64,000 nucleotides of DNA from MPNP01 sp963668325 (GTDB lineage Bacteria; Pseudomonadota; Alphaproteobacteria; Rhodobacterales; Rhodobacteraceae): NCBI GenBank assembly GCA_963668325.1, contig OY764222.1:2232001-2296000 (forward strand). The letters run 5' to 3'. Below, piece after piece: positions 41,667 through 50,300 of the stretch. How positions within the stretch are numbered: the stretch's first letter is position 1; each line of letters begins with the position of its first letter. A model generated the notes under the pieces. The model was not told the DNA's origin and searched no databases. It saw only the letters and a program-made list of their open reading frames with translations. A program made the translations under genes and the position numbers.

Positions 41667-42392
41667 TTGACATTTCTGTCTGTAACTGACCTGAGCAAAT
41701 CATTTGGCGCTGTTGTTGTCGCCGACCAGATATGTTTTAAAGTAGAGCAGGGAGCCGCTGTTGGTATTCTTGGACCGAATGGAGCTGGTAAAACCTCTCT
41801 ATTCAACCTGATTACCGGTACTCTTCGCCCCGATGGGGGTAGCATTGAGTTCAAGGAGCGTGATATTACTTCATATACCCCGGCTGCAAGGTGTAAGCAG
41901 GGTATAGCTCGATCGTTTCAAATACCTCAACCCTTCGGAGGTATGACTGTGTTTGAAAATGCTCTGGTGGGTGCCACACAAGGAGCTGGAATGCGTGGTC
42001 GGGAAGCAGAAGATCAGGCGTTGTCAGTTTTGGAAAATACTGACCTTCTACCAAAAGCTAATGTGCGGGCTGGCCACTTGACCCTGCTTGAACGCAAGCG
42101 ACTTGAAATGGCCCGCGCACTATCTGCAAAGCCAACCCTGTTGCTCCTTGATGAAATAGCCGGTGGATTGACCGAGGCTGAATGTGGTGTTCTAATCGAA
42201 ACAATCAAACGTGTTAATGAGGGAGGTACGACAATTATCTGGATTGAACATATTGTCCACGCATTGCTTGCTGTTGTTCAAAAATTGATCGTGATCGATT
42301 TTGGTAGAAAAATCGCGGAAGGCGATCCCAAAATCACCATGGAAAGGAAAGAAGTCAAGGAAATCTACCTGGGGATGGATCCAGATGGGTGA
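41667..42392 (+). CDS. livG: ABC transporter ATP-binding protein, LivG type
   Basis: This 241-residue ATPase has Walker A GPNGAGKTSLFNLI and the LivG-type insertion ITSYTPAARCKQGIARSFQIPQPF (read in two parts) that precedes the Q loop. The signature region is HLTLLERKRLEMARAL, where LSGGQ is replaced by LTLLERK as in many LivG proteins. Walker B is LLLLDEIAGGL, and the switch His is in WIEH. The start is TTG 41667; no ATG is close. It overlaps livF by eight bases. The symbol denotes subfamily, not proven branched-chain amino acid transport. Confidence 0.93.
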   Translation: MTFLSVTDLSKSFGAVVVADQICFKVEQGAAVGILGPNGAGKTSLFNLITGTLRPDGGSIEFKERDITSYTPAARCKQGIARSFQIPQPFGGMTVFENALVGATQGAGMRGREAEDQALSVLENTDLLPKANVRAGHLTLLERKRLEMARALSAKPTLLLLDEIAGGLTEAECGVLIETIKRVNEGGTTIIWIEHIVHALLAVVQKLIVIDFGRKIAEGDPKITMERKEVKEIYLGMDPDG

Positions 42393-43095
42393 ACCGCTCC
42401 TGTCATTGAATGAGCTGAATGCTTATTATGGGGATTTTCAAGCTCTATATGATGTCTCCCTGACGGTTGATAGAGGAGAAATCATCGCTATTATTGGGGC
42501 CAATGGCGCAGGTAAGTCCACACTTATGCGGTCGATTGCGGGATTAATCTTCAATGACCCTGCACAAATTATCTTCAAGGGCAAACCAATTGGTCGGTTA
42601 AGAGCAGACCGCATAGCCTGTTTGGGTGTTGCCTTGGTACCTGAAGGAAGACAATTGTTTCCATCACTTTCCGTGGAAGAAAACCTGATGCTAGGTGGTA
42701 AAGTAAGGCGCGAAGGTCCCTGGTCTTTGAAAAAAGTCTATGACCTGTTTCCCATACTGGAAGAACGGCGGAATATGCCGTCCACATCCCTTTCTGGTGG
42801 TCAACAACAGATGGTAGCAATTGGCAGGGCTTTGATGGCAAACCCCAATCTGATCTTGTTTGATGAAATCAGCCTTGGACTTGCGCCGGTGATCATTAAA
42901 GCAATTTACGAAATGCTTCCAAGCATTATGGCCGATGAGATGACAGCTATCATAGTCGAGCAGGACATATCGAAAGCACTGGAAGTTTCATCACGGGTTT
43001 ATTGCTTGCAAGAGGGAAGGGTATCTCTAGAAGGCCACTCGGATCAAATAAGTCGGGAAGAAATTACCGCAGCCTATTTTGGAATAGCCGCGTGA
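42385..43095 (+). CDS. livF: ABC transporter ATP-binding protein, LivF type
   Basis: The second ATPase (236 residues) has Walker A GANGAGKSTLMRSIAG, the LivF-typical GVALVPEGRQLFPSLSVEENL, the signature SLSGGQQQMVAIGRAL, Walker B LILFDEISLGLAP and a switch region IIVEQDISKAL. I start at ATG 42385, overlapping the livG stop by eight bases, because the upstream open frame is livG sequence. Its stop overlaps the GTG start of the first permease by four bases. Confidence 0.94.
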   Translation: MGEPLLSLNELNAYYGDFQALYDVSLTVDRGEIIAIIGANGAGKSTLMRSIAGLIFNDPAQIIFKGKPIGRLRADRIACLGVALVPEGRQLFPSLSVEENLMLGGKVRREGPWSLKKVYDLFPILEERRNMPSTSLSGGQQQMVAIGRALMANPNLILFDEISLGLAPVIIKAIYEMLPSIMADEMTAIIVEQDISKALEVSSRVYCLQEGRVSLEGHSDQISREEITAAYFGIAA

Positions 43096-43958
43096 TCGAG
43101 TGGATCAACGCACTTGTTCAGGGGATCCTGCTCGGGGGGCTTTATGCCTTGTTTGCCGCAGGATTATCCTTGATTTTTGGGGTTATGAGGCTTGTCAACA
43201 TCGCCCATGGCGACCTAATCGTGTTGGCTGCCTATCTTGGTCTGAGTACGACAATGCTCTTGGGAATTCATCCTCTTGTTGCTCTTTTGATTGTCATTCC
43301 TCTCATGGCAGGCATTGGCTATGTACTTCAGCGCGGTTTACTGAACCAAACCCTTGATGGTGATATTCTTCCGCCCCTCCTGGTGACATTCGGGCTTTCC
43401 GTCATTATTCAAAACGCTTTGCTTGAGGGATACACTGCTGACCCGCAGAAACTTTCTGGTGGAGAAATTGAAACAGCAAGCCTATTTGTTGGTGGATTAG
43501 CTGTAGGAGTTCTTCCTCTTCTGACATTCGGGATTGCCGTGGTTACCATTGCCTTCCTGCAATGGATATTCTTCAGTACCAGTATTGGTCGTGGTTTCCG
43601 TGCTGTTTCGGACAATCAGGATATAGCCCAGTTGATGGGGCTAAACAAAGCTCATGTTTTTGGATTGGCAATGGCTCTGGCACTGGTAGTGACCGCTATA
43701 GCAGGTATTTTTCTAGGAATAAGGACAAGTTTTGATCCTTCCACCGGTGGGGCAAGACTGATCTTCGGATTTGAAGCCGTTATTATCGGCGGTCTAGGTA
43801 ATCTCTGGGGAACTTTGGCTGGTGGTGTTATCTTGGGCGTGGCACAGACTCTTGGTGCCAAGATTGATCCTGGTTGGCAATTGTTGGCTGGACACCTTGC
43901 ATTTTTGGTTGTTTTGGCGATTCGTCCCCAAGGACTTTTCCCGAGGGTAGAGCATTGA
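43092..43958 (+). CDS. livH: Branched-chain-type ABC transporter permease, LivH type
   Basis: The 288-residue permease starts at GTG 43092 (GTGA overlap with the livF stop) with IEWINALVQGILLGGLYALFAAGLSL and continues through GVMRLVNIAHGDLIVLAAYLG. The EAA-like segment RAVSDNQDIAQLMGLNKAHVFG follows, then the carboxy-terminal VIIGGLGNLWGTLAGGVILG. About eight membrane segments are apparent. Upstream in-frame sequence belongs to livF and is excluded. Its stop overlaps the TTG start of livM. Confidence 0.93.
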   Translation: MIEWINALVQGILLGGLYALFAAGLSLIFGVMRLVNIAHGDLIVLAAYLGLSTTMLLGIHPLVALLIVIPLMAGIGYVLQRGLLNQTLDGDILPPLLVTFGLSVIIQNALLEGYTADPQKLSGGEIETASLFVGGLAVGVLPLLTFGIAVVTIAFLQWIFFSTSIGRGFRAVSDNQDIAQLMGLNKAHVFGLAMALALVVTAIAGIFLGIRTSFDPSTGGARLIFGFEAVIIGGLGNLWGTLAGGVILGVAQTLGAKIDPGWQLLAGHLAFLVVLAIRPQGLFPRVEH

Positions 43959-44980
43959 ACAGAATTGTTGTCAGTCGTATTACACCTGCGTCACGGATTG
44001 CGATGATAGTGGCTGTGATTGCTCTCATTGTTCTGGCAGCTGCGCCTTGGTGGGCTGGGCGTGCTGATATGAGGTTGATGGGAGAAATTTATCTTTACCT
44101 TTCATTGGCGTGCCTTTGGAATTTGATGGCTGGATATGCCGGACTTGTCTCAGTTGGTCAACAAGCTTACGTGGGTTTTGGCGGTTATATGCTTTTTGCC
44201 TTGACGATTTTCGGTGGATTGCCACCAATAGCTGCAGTTGTTCTGGCCGGTGTTCTTGCTGCTTTGCTGGCAGTGCCGGTCGCTACCTTGATTTTTCGCT
44301 TGAGGGGTGCATATTTCGCCATTGGTACCTGGGTAGTTGCAGAGGTATTTCGGCTGAGCTTTGCTCAAATAGGTGCTCTAGGAGGTGGCTCGGGTTCTTC
44401 GCTACCCGTAACTATTGTCAAGTCTCTGGCCGCTACAAGGTCTGGTCGTGAGACATTGAGTTATTGGCTTGCCCTGGGAGCAACTGTTATTGTTATAGGT
44501 TCCGTCTATCTGTTTCTCAGATCACGCCATGGTCTGGCTCTCACCGCGATTCGCGATAGTGAGGTGGCAGCCTCGGGTCTTGGCATCGAAATTTGGAAGA
44601 CAAAGCTGATTGTCTATGTTGTTACATCGGCCTTTACAGCAATAATTGGTGGATTGATATTCCTCCAGAAGCTTCGAATTTCCCCAGATGCAGCATTTTC
44701 AGTCAATGACTGGACCGCATTTGTCATTTTCATAGTTGTGATAGGCGGAATAGGTACACTTGAAGGACCCATTATAGGTACACTGATTTTCTTTATGCTC
44801 AGAGAAACCCTGGCGGACTTTGGAACTATTTACCTGATGATCCTTGGTGCTGTAGCCATTGTCGTAATGCTCAAAGCTCCCAAAGGAGTTTGGGGGTTAA
44901 TCAGAGAACGGTTTGATCTAGAGCTTTTTCCACTTAGTTATCGTGTAAGACAGAATAAAAAAGACAAGGAACTTTCATAA
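43955..44980 (+). CDS. livM: Branched-chain-type ABC transporter permease, LivM type
   Basis: This 341-residue permease starts at TTG 43955, overlapping the livH stop by four bases. Typical LivM stretches are YLSLACLWNLMAGYAGLVSVGQQAYVG (read in two parts), LRGAYFAIGTWVVAEVFRL, the cytoplasmic loop ALTAIRDSEVAASGLGIEIWKTKLI and VVIGGIGTLEGPIIGTLIFF. About ten membrane segments are apparent. Its stop shares one base with the ATG of the BKACE gene (TAATG), so importer and cleavage enzyme are one transcript. Confidence 0.93.
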   Translation: MNRIVVSRITPASRIAMIVAVIALIVLAAAPWWAGRADMRLMGEIYLYLSLACLWNLMAGYAGLVSVGQQAYVGFGGYMLFALTIFGGLPPIAAVVLAGVLAALLAVPVATLIFRLRGAYFAIGTWVVAEVFRLSFAQIGALGGGSGSSLPVTIVKSLAATRSGRETLSYWLALGATVIVIGSVYLFLRSRHGLALTAIRDSEVAASGLGIEIWKTKLIVYVVTSAFTAIIGGLIFLQKLRISPDAAFSVNDWTAFVIFIVVIGGIGTLEGPIIGTLIFFMLRETLADFGTIYLMILGAVAIVVMLKAPKGVWGLIRERFDLELFPLSYRVRQNKKDKELS

Positions 44981-45912
44981 TGGCAAAGAAAAAACCAACA
45001 ATAATTACATGTGCAATTACCGGTGCGATCCATACACCCACAATGTCGGATGCATTACCCTATACTGGCGACGATATTGCCAAACAGGCAATCGAGGCTT
45101 CGGAAGCCGGAGCGTCAATTTTGCATTTGCATGCTCGAAACCCCGAAGATGGGTCACCTTCGGTAGCCACTGAGGATTTTGCTCTATTTCTACCTAGGAT
45201 CAAGCAGGCAACAAATGCTGTAGTGAATATTTCAACCGGCGGGTCACTGACGCTTTCCATTCAAGACCGGGTAAAACCAGCCCATACATTCAGTCCAGAA
45301 ATGTGTTCCCTGAACATGGGGTCAATTAACTTCTCGTTTCATCCCTTGGCTCAGCGTTATACCGAATGGAAATTCGACTGGGAAAAAGACTATGTGGCAG
45401 GGTCGGATGGTAATATTTTTCGTAACACATTCCGGGATATCAAAGAAGCAGCAGAGACATTAGCTCCCCACAACATTAAATTTGAGCATGAATGTTATGA
45501 TGTCGGACACCTCTATAACCTGAAATTCTGTATGGATATTGGGCTGTTCAAGGCACCAATCTTTATTCAATTCGTTTTTGGCATCTTGGGAGGTATTGGC
45601 CCTGAGGTCGATAATCTTGTCTTTATGAAACGAACTGCAGATCGTCTATTTGGTGATAATTACCAATGGTCAGTACTAGGGGCTGGTGCAGCCCAGATGC
45701 CATTGGCCACAACCGCTAGTCAGATGGGTGGTAATGTTCGTGTCGGGTTGGAGGACAGTCTGTACATTCGTCGAGGTGAGTTAGCAAAGTCCAATGCGCA
45801 GCAGGTTGCTAAAATCAGGAATATTGTAGAAGATCTTGGTTCAAGAGTTGCGACACCGGATGAAGCTCGAGAGATACTAGCTCTAAAGGGCGGAGACAGA
45901 GTCAGTTTCTAA
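44980..45912 (+). CDS. BKACE (DUF849) beta-keto acid cleavage enzyme
   Basis: BKACE enzymes cleave a 3-keto acid with acetyl-CoA to acetoacetate and the matching acyl-CoA, using zinc. The 310-residue protein begins IITCAITGAIHTPTMSDALPYT. It contains the zinc motif SILHLHARNPEDGSPS, NISTGGS, the active-site Glu region LEDSLYIRRGELAKSNAQQV and GGNVRVGLED. Substrate specificity varies among subgroups (3-keto-5-aminohexanoate, dehydrocarnitine and several others) and cannot be assigned here. Its place at the end of an operon with a 3-hydroxy acid dehydrogenase and an importer argues for a dedicated pathway. Confidence 0.92.
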   Translation: MAKKKPTIITCAITGAIHTPTMSDALPYTGDDIAKQAIEASEAGASILHLHARNPEDGSPSVATEDFALFLPRIKQATNAVVNISTGGSLTLSIQDRVKPAHTFSPEMCSLNMGSINFSFHPLAQRYTEWKFDWEKDYVAGSDGNIFRNTFRDIKEAAETLAPHNIKFEHECYDVGHLYNLKFCMDIGLFKAPIFIQFVFGILGGIGPEVDNLVFMKRTADRLFGDNYQWSVLGAGAAQMPLATTASQMGGNVRVGLEDSLYIRRGELAKSNAQQVAKIRNIVEDLGSRVATPDEAREILALKGGDRVSF

Positions 45913-46251
45913 GAAAATAGTCCATGGGCCTATCAACTGTGGAAGACCAAATTTAGCTGCTTTGAAACCATAATTTCAGGACACCAAATTGTTGTAATTT
46001 CTGAAATATGCAAAATAATCTACTTAGACTTAGATTGTTATGGGAACTCTGTGAAAGCGTTAACCTGGTTCTAATGTGTTCAAACTATTTCCGTCAGTAA
46101 TTAGGAAAAGAAAAAATGATTTATGTATTTAATTTTTCGTTTGAAATGATTTTAATATTTCGGATTAATTACCAGACACTTCATTTATAATCATGAGCTT
46201 TACCACCTCATAGTATAAAAAACGAGTATTGTTGAAGAATTAAAGGCCCCA
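45913..46251. other. AT-rich gap with no recognised gene
   Basis: This 339-base stretch separates the catabolic operon from the AT-rich genes that follow. I see no open frame of convincing length, no tRNA and no clear terminator hairpin. An AAGG ribosome site for the next gene lies at its end. It marks the shift to a more AT-rich composition. Confidence 0.5.
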
Positions 46252-47166
46252 ATGTCAAATAATTATAGTGAAATAATTCAAAGGTTACATACTGCCCATG
46301 AAAAAACAACGGTTATGTTCGAAAGCATACCTATCCATAGAGAATTACACCAAGGTACCGAAATTGCAAATTACTGGCCTTGTATTACAGCCGCATACAG
46401 TGGACTAGAACAGACTTTAAAGTATCTACTAGCAATTCAAAAGTCATATTCAATAGAGAAGTTACTGGAGAATAAAGATTACATGACACATGATCTTTTC
46501 AGTTTGTTCAAAGAACTCGAAGATTCAACAAAAAACAAATTAGATGAATATTACAAACAATTTCAATCACTTTATTCTTATATTGATATTTTGACATTAG
46601 AAGATTTTTTTGAAGTAATTTCAGGTACTAAAGGGAATGGGTATGTATCATGGCGGTATTCATTAATTGAGTGCAAAAAAAACTTGCCAATAACCAGTGT
46701 AGAAGGAATGTTATCAATTTGGGGATTTTGTCTAGAGATTTGTGAATTCAAAATTTTCAAAAGATTTCCACCGAGGCTTATTGACAAAAAGCTAGAAAAT
46801 TATTTTCGGAGTTTGTTTATCTCAGTTTATCAAATATCTGCTATTCGGTCCCAGGAAAATGGCAAACCTTTTGTTGATTATTCTACCGAATTAACAAATG
46901 AATATCAGAAACATGGAGGTCTATTAAATTTTCTTGCCCAAGAATTGTCAAGTTTTGGAAAATATGAATTACAAAACGTAAATTATAGATCAGAAGAGTT
47001 ATCAGAAATAATAAAGGGTTGGATTAATAATATCATAGAAAGAAAGAAGATCTGGGGATTATCCTCAAAGTGGCTTTTTGTCCACAAAGCAATGGGTAAA
47101 ATTCCGAACATCAAGAGCATCCGATTGAACCAAGAAACTAAACTATTTGAAGATATCCCATGTTAA
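46252..47166 (+). CDS. Hypothetical protein with HEPN-like helical region
   Basis: I do not recognise this 304-residue protein as a named family. The amino-terminal third contains YWPCITAAYSGLEQTLKYLL followed by HDLFSLFKELED, a pattern of paired helices reminiscent of HEPN-type proteins, which are frequent in defence systems. The Arg-x4-6-His nuclease motif of active HEPN RNases is not clearly present. The rest is rich in Ile, Lys, Asn and aromatic residues, with RFPPRLIDKKLENYFRSLF in the middle. No signal peptide or membrane helix is visible. It stands alone, is strongly AT-rich, and lies in a region with an IS element and a restriction operon. A defence role is only a contextual guess. 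Confidence 0.6.
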   Translation: MSNNYSEIIQRLHTAHEKTTVMFESIPIHRELHQGTEIANYWPCITAAYSGLEQTLKYLLAIQKSYSIEKLLENKDYMTHDLFSLFKELEDSTKNKLDEYYKQFQSLYSYIDILTLEDFFEVISGTKGNGYVSWRYSLIECKKNLPITSVEGMLSIWGFCLEICEFKIFKRFPPRLIDKKLENYFRSLFISVYQISAIRSQENGKPFVDYSTELTNEYQKHGGLLNFLAQELSSFGKYELQNVNYRSEELSEIIKGWINNIIERKKIWGLSSKWLFVHKAMGKIPNIKSIRLNQETKLFEDIPC

Positions 47167-47270
47167 TTGGATTCAAAATATAAAATATCACCTACTGAAA
47201 TTTGTAAACTCTGAGGAAATATCGATAAAAATATTAGGGAATTATATACCTAAGTGACCATTGCCAAGAT

Positions 47271-47447
47271 TTATCTTGACTTGACTTTGGGCTTCCTTAC
47301 ATACCAAAAACTAGTTGCTTTGGGCTTGGCTCGGAGAACACCCCTCATTACATTTTCAGGTGTATCGTTTATAGGATCAGCCAGTTCGTTCTTAACTGGA
47401 CGGCCTCTCCGCCTCTCTTTAACTTCGGATGTCTTTACTTTGGTCAT
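47271..47447 (-). CDS. Small basic protein, 58 residues, RGRP-DTPEN type
   Basis: A short minus-strand frame starts at ATG 47447, with an AAGAG site upstream. Its product reads KERRRGRPVKNELADPINDTPENVM in two adjoining parts, followed by RGVLRAKPKATSFWYV and a basic tail. The combination of an AT-hook-like RGRP, then PI.DTPEN and a basic end, matches many small uncharacterised proteins in alphaproteobacteria and their mobile elements. A plus-strand frame over the same bases (47254-47469) is its shadow. The function is unknown; nucleic acid binding is suggested by charge. Confidence 0.55.
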   Translation of the reverse strand: MTKVKTSEVKERRRGRPVKNELADPINDTPENVMRGVLRAKPKATSFWYVRKPKVKSR

Positions 47448-47644
47448 AGTTTACTCTTTTCTAGAATAGAAAATTGGATAATCCCTTGCCAACACTTTTT
47501 ATCCATATTATGGCTCTTGCAAGAATTGAGATGTCGTCTTGTAGTTTTCCTATTGCAGTATTGCAAGATCCACTGTTTTTTGTTTCATAATCAAAAAATC
47601 TTTATATGTGCTTCTGAAAATTCTAATATATTTGGAGGAGATTA

Positions 47645-48556
47645 ATGGATGATATGTCAAAAACAAAATTTTCAATCGCATACGATGGCCCGGCCCTTGA
47701 GGACGGCTCAATGGATGTTCGTGAATTAGCACCAGCCTTATTTGCAGTTGGGCAGTTATTTGAAGCGGTCAGCCAGGAAATAAACGGAGATACAGCAGAG
47801 GTTAAAGTTAGCGTTCATGCAACCAGAGAAGGTTGTTTCGAAGTTCTTCTTAATTTGGATCTGGGATTTATAAGAGAAACATTAGGTTTATTAGGTGACC
47901 TTATAACAGCAAAAGACCTTGTAAAATATATAATTGGTGGAGGAGCAGCCACGGGTTCGATTGGGTTAGTTGGAGTGGTTAGGTGGTTAAAAGGAAGAAA
48001 TCCAACTAATATTGAGAGTTTGGAAAATAAGAAAACCAGAATAGAAATAGATGGGGAATATATTGTAATAGAAACTAGCTATTTTGCTCTTTCCCAAAAT
48101 CCTAATATTCGCCAAGCAATTGAAAAGTTAATCGCACAACCGCTTAAAACTGAAGGAATTGAAAGTGTAGAAATATCTGATGATGACAGAAAAGAGCGTG
48201 TAGAGAAAGGTGAGTATAAATACTTTGAATATCGTGATTTAAATGGAGAAATACTCCATGATAATACATTAGATAAAACTTTCTCAATTATTGCTTTAAG
48301 TTTTAACCCCAACAACAAATGGAGGCTTTCTGATGGGGTAACGACATATTCTGCAACCATAAATGACCAAGAATTTTTAGAGGAAGTGGCAAAAGACCAG
48401 AAATCATTTGCTAAAAATGACATTCTGGTTTGTAAATTTAGAATGAGGCAATTTATAGAAGGATCAAAACTAAAATCTGCTTATTCTGTTGAAAAGGTCA
48501 TAGAGCATCGCCAAGCTCTACCTCCAACCCCCTTAATTCCTACCGATAAACTTTGA
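47645..48556 (+). CDS. Hypothetical protein (DUF7946-like), accessory region
   Basis: This 303-residue protein starts at ATG 47645 behind a strong GGAGGAG site. It opens with FSIAYDGPALEDGSMDVREL and LAPALFAVGQLFEAVSQEING, the start of a family of accessory-genome proteins that I recognise by pattern but whose function is unknown to me. A short hydrophobic stretch, YIIGGGAATGSIGLVGVVRWL (residues about 97-117), could be a membrane-interacting segment. The carboxy half is a mixed alpha/beta region (LSFNPNNKWRLSDGVTTYSA). It stands alone between the small minus-strand gene and the IS5-family element. Confidence 0.6.
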   Translation: MDDMSKTKFSIAYDGPALEDGSMDVRELAPALFAVGQLFEAVSQEINGDTAEVKVSVHATREGCFEVLLNLDLGFIRETLGLLGDLITAKDLVKYIIGGGAATGSIGLVGVVRWLKGRNPTNIESLENKKTRIEIDGEYIVIETSYFALSQNPNIRQAIEKLIAQPLKTEGIESVEISDDDRKERVEKGEYKYFEYRDLNGEILHDNTLDKTFSIIALSFNPNNKWRLSDGVTTYSATINDQEFLEEVAKDQKSFAKNDILVCKFRMRQFIEGSKLKSAYSVEKVIEHRQALPPTPLIPTDKL

Positions 48557-48709
48557 TGGTCACTTAAGTATATAATTCCCAAATATTAGTTCGGTTGTGG
48601 AAGACTAGTAAGGAGGTCGGACATCAAATAATAGAAATTCGTTCATTATATGTACTTATTTCAAATTGGAATTATTGGTACAGGGTATTAGAAATTTCTG
48701 AATCTCTAA

Positions 48710-48727
48710 GAGCCTGAATCATAAGTC
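48710..48727 (+). repeat. Left terminal inverted repeat of the IS5-family element
   Basis: The left end reads GAGCCTG-AAT-CATAAGTC. Its partner at 49658-49675, read on the minus strand, is GAGCCTG-TTC-CATAAGTC, differing only in the three central bases. Confidence 0.85.
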
Positions 48728-49586
48728 ATATTGATTGGCATTTTATGCCAATTCCCCCATTTTCACGAGCAATTCGACGCATCAGGAATCGACATGCCGC
48801 CAGCGTAGACCAGCCTAATGAACTGTCCAGACTACGCTCGTAATCTTTCGACAAACAACGACATCGACCCATCCAGGCAAAAGTTCTTTCAACCACCCAC
48901 CTCCGAAACAGCACCTGAAATCCCACACTATCCTTGGGCTTCAAAACGATCGCAAGTTCCGCACTGACACCCTCTTCGGCCAATTTTGACGGAAGCTTGG
49001 GACCACGATAACCACCATCAGCCCAGAGTCTGGTAATACGCGGAGCGGTCGTCAGCATCTTGAGGATAACTTCCGGTGCACCATCACGGTCCTGAATATC
49101 GGCCGGATGAAGGACAATGTCCAAAGGCGAGCCTTCGACATCGGTAACTATATGACGTTTGCGCCCCTTGCTCTTCTTGCCAGCATCATACCCCCTTGGA
49201 CCACCGCTTGCCGTCGTTTTGACGGACTGGCTATCAATAATCGCAGCACTTGGTTTTGCTGACCGGCTAGCCAAGCGCCTTGCTTCCTGGCGCAAAAGGT
49301 CCATCATGGTCTTCAATACCCCACTACGAGACCAGCTATAAAAATAGTTCTGGATCGTCGAGAATGGTGGGTAGCAATTGGGAATAGCCCGCCACTGACA
49401 ACCGGTGGCCAGCATGTACTGGATGGCATTAAAGACCGAACGCAAGCAGGTTTTACGTGGGCGGCCAATACGCCCCTGGGTAGGAAGAAACGTTTTTATC
49501 ACTTCCCACTCCTCATCGGTCACATCACATTGCATATAATTGTCAACTCGCTTATATTTAACTCGATCGGCCTTGTCCCACGGCAT
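48726..49586 (-). CDS. IS5-family transposase
   Basis: The 286-residue transposase has an amino-terminal DUF4096-type domain (CDVTDEEWEVIKTFLP, GRPRKTCLRSVFNAIQYMLATG, WRAIPNCYPPFSTIQNYF). A DDE catalytic domain follows, with Asp in AAIIDSQSVKTT, Asp in LWADGGYRG and Glu in RWVVERTFAWMGRCR. A strong AAGGAGGT site five to six bases before the ATG at 49586 supports this start, although an internal Met at residue 18 is closer to the conserved domain. It fills the element between its terminal repeats and reads as one uninterrupted frame, unlike many IS427 members that need a frameshift. Confidence 0.93.
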   Translation of the reverse strand: MPWDKADRVKYKRVDNYMQCDVTDEEWEVIKTFLPTQGRIGRPRKTCLRSVFNAIQYMLATGCQWRAIPNCYPPFSTIQNYFYSWSRSGVLKTMMDLLRQEARRLASRSAKPSAAIIDSQSVKTTASGGPRGYDAGKKSKGRKRHIVTDVEGSPLDIVLHPADIQDRDGAPEVILKMLTTAPRITRLWADGGYRGPKLPSKLAEEGVSAELAIVLKPKDSVGFQVLFRRWVVERTFAWMGRCRCLSKDYERSLDSSLGWSTLAACRFLMRRIARENGGIGIKCQSI

Positions 49587-49657
49587 GGTATACCTCCTTT
49601 TTTTCAGATATTTGAAGGTGTAACATACACGTATGCAAGGCCGATTTCTACCTCATA

Positions 49658-49675
49658 GACTTATGGAACAGGCTC
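49658..49675 (-). repeat. Right terminal inverted repeat of the IS5-family element
   Basis: Partner of the repeat at 48710-48727, matching at 15 of 18 bases. The following TAA repeats the TAA that precedes the left end. Confidence 0.85.
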
Positions 49676-49678
49676 TAA

Positions 49679-50300
49679 AGGTTCCTTTCCTTACAAGTAG
49701 GCAATCTTTTGTCGCGCTATCGCGAGTTATGGTCGGTAGAGATTAGTTTTCGAATTATCAAGATTCGACATATATTTACTGGACCGATACTCATATCGGG
49801 TAAATATTGCCCTTACCTTTATGGCTTTTAGTCTGATTCGTTATCTTGGTAATCGTCTTGATGGTTTGAAAATGACCTAGTCGCCAAAGAACCACCCTGG
49901 ATGACATGGTTCATCAGCAATGTTCCTGTGCGCGTGATAGGAAGAGTGGAAGATCTGCGATACCTTCGGAAACCACTAAGGAGATTGAAACCATTTAAAA
50001 AGAGATCTGTGTAAAGTTTGGAATCAGGCCTTAATGGTAAATTGTTACTGATCAGGTATTACAGGCAAACTATAAAATTTCTAAAATAGAATTTTAGATA
50101 GTATAAATACTAAATTTAACTCAGAAAAGATGGTAAGAACTTCAATAAATTCTCCAATGGCAATAAGGAATTCGTTGGGGTTGGTCGTAGGCGCGAATAT
50201 TGCCTCTGTTGAATGGGGTGATTGGTTACCAATTGAAGAGTTTATAAAAAATAATCAAAACAAAAAATGTTAAAGTTTTAAAACGTTAAGGGAGTGAGGA
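49679..50300. other. Gap between IS element and hsdM with only short fragments
   Basis: I see no complete gene in these 622 bases. One plus-strand frame at about 49880-50014 reads AKEPPWMTWFISNVPVRVIG and VEDLRYLRKPLRRLKPFKK before a stop, with the preceding residues (SLIRYLGNRLDGL) in a different frame. This may be a frameshifted remnant of an unrecognised gene. The last 60 bases are AT-rich and contain the GGGAGTGAGG ribosome site of hsdM. Confidence 0.35.

Larger units (their letters stand above)
48710..49675. mobile_element. IS5-family insertion sequence (IS427-like), intact
   Basis: This 966-base element is bounded by imperfect 18-base inverted repeats, GAGCCTG at 48710-48716 extended to 48727 and its partner at 49658-49675, with 15 of 18 bases matching. 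The sequence TAA flanks both ends (48707-48709 and 49676-49678), consistent with the TNA target duplication of the IS427 group. It carries a single full-length transposase on the minus strand. Intact ends, an intact gene and a matching target duplication suggest recent insertion. Confidence 0.85.

Noticed and set aside
39440..45912. Carnitine degradation operon
   Set aside because: A 3-hydroxyacyl-CoA-type dehydrogenase and BKACE fit in principle, but there is no betainyl-CoA thioesterase or betaine transporter, and the cyclase and cupin genes are unexplained.
47254..47469. 71-codon plus-strand frame
   Set aside because: It overlaps the better supported 58-residue minus-strand gene, which has a family-like RGRP...DTPEN pattern and a ribosome site.
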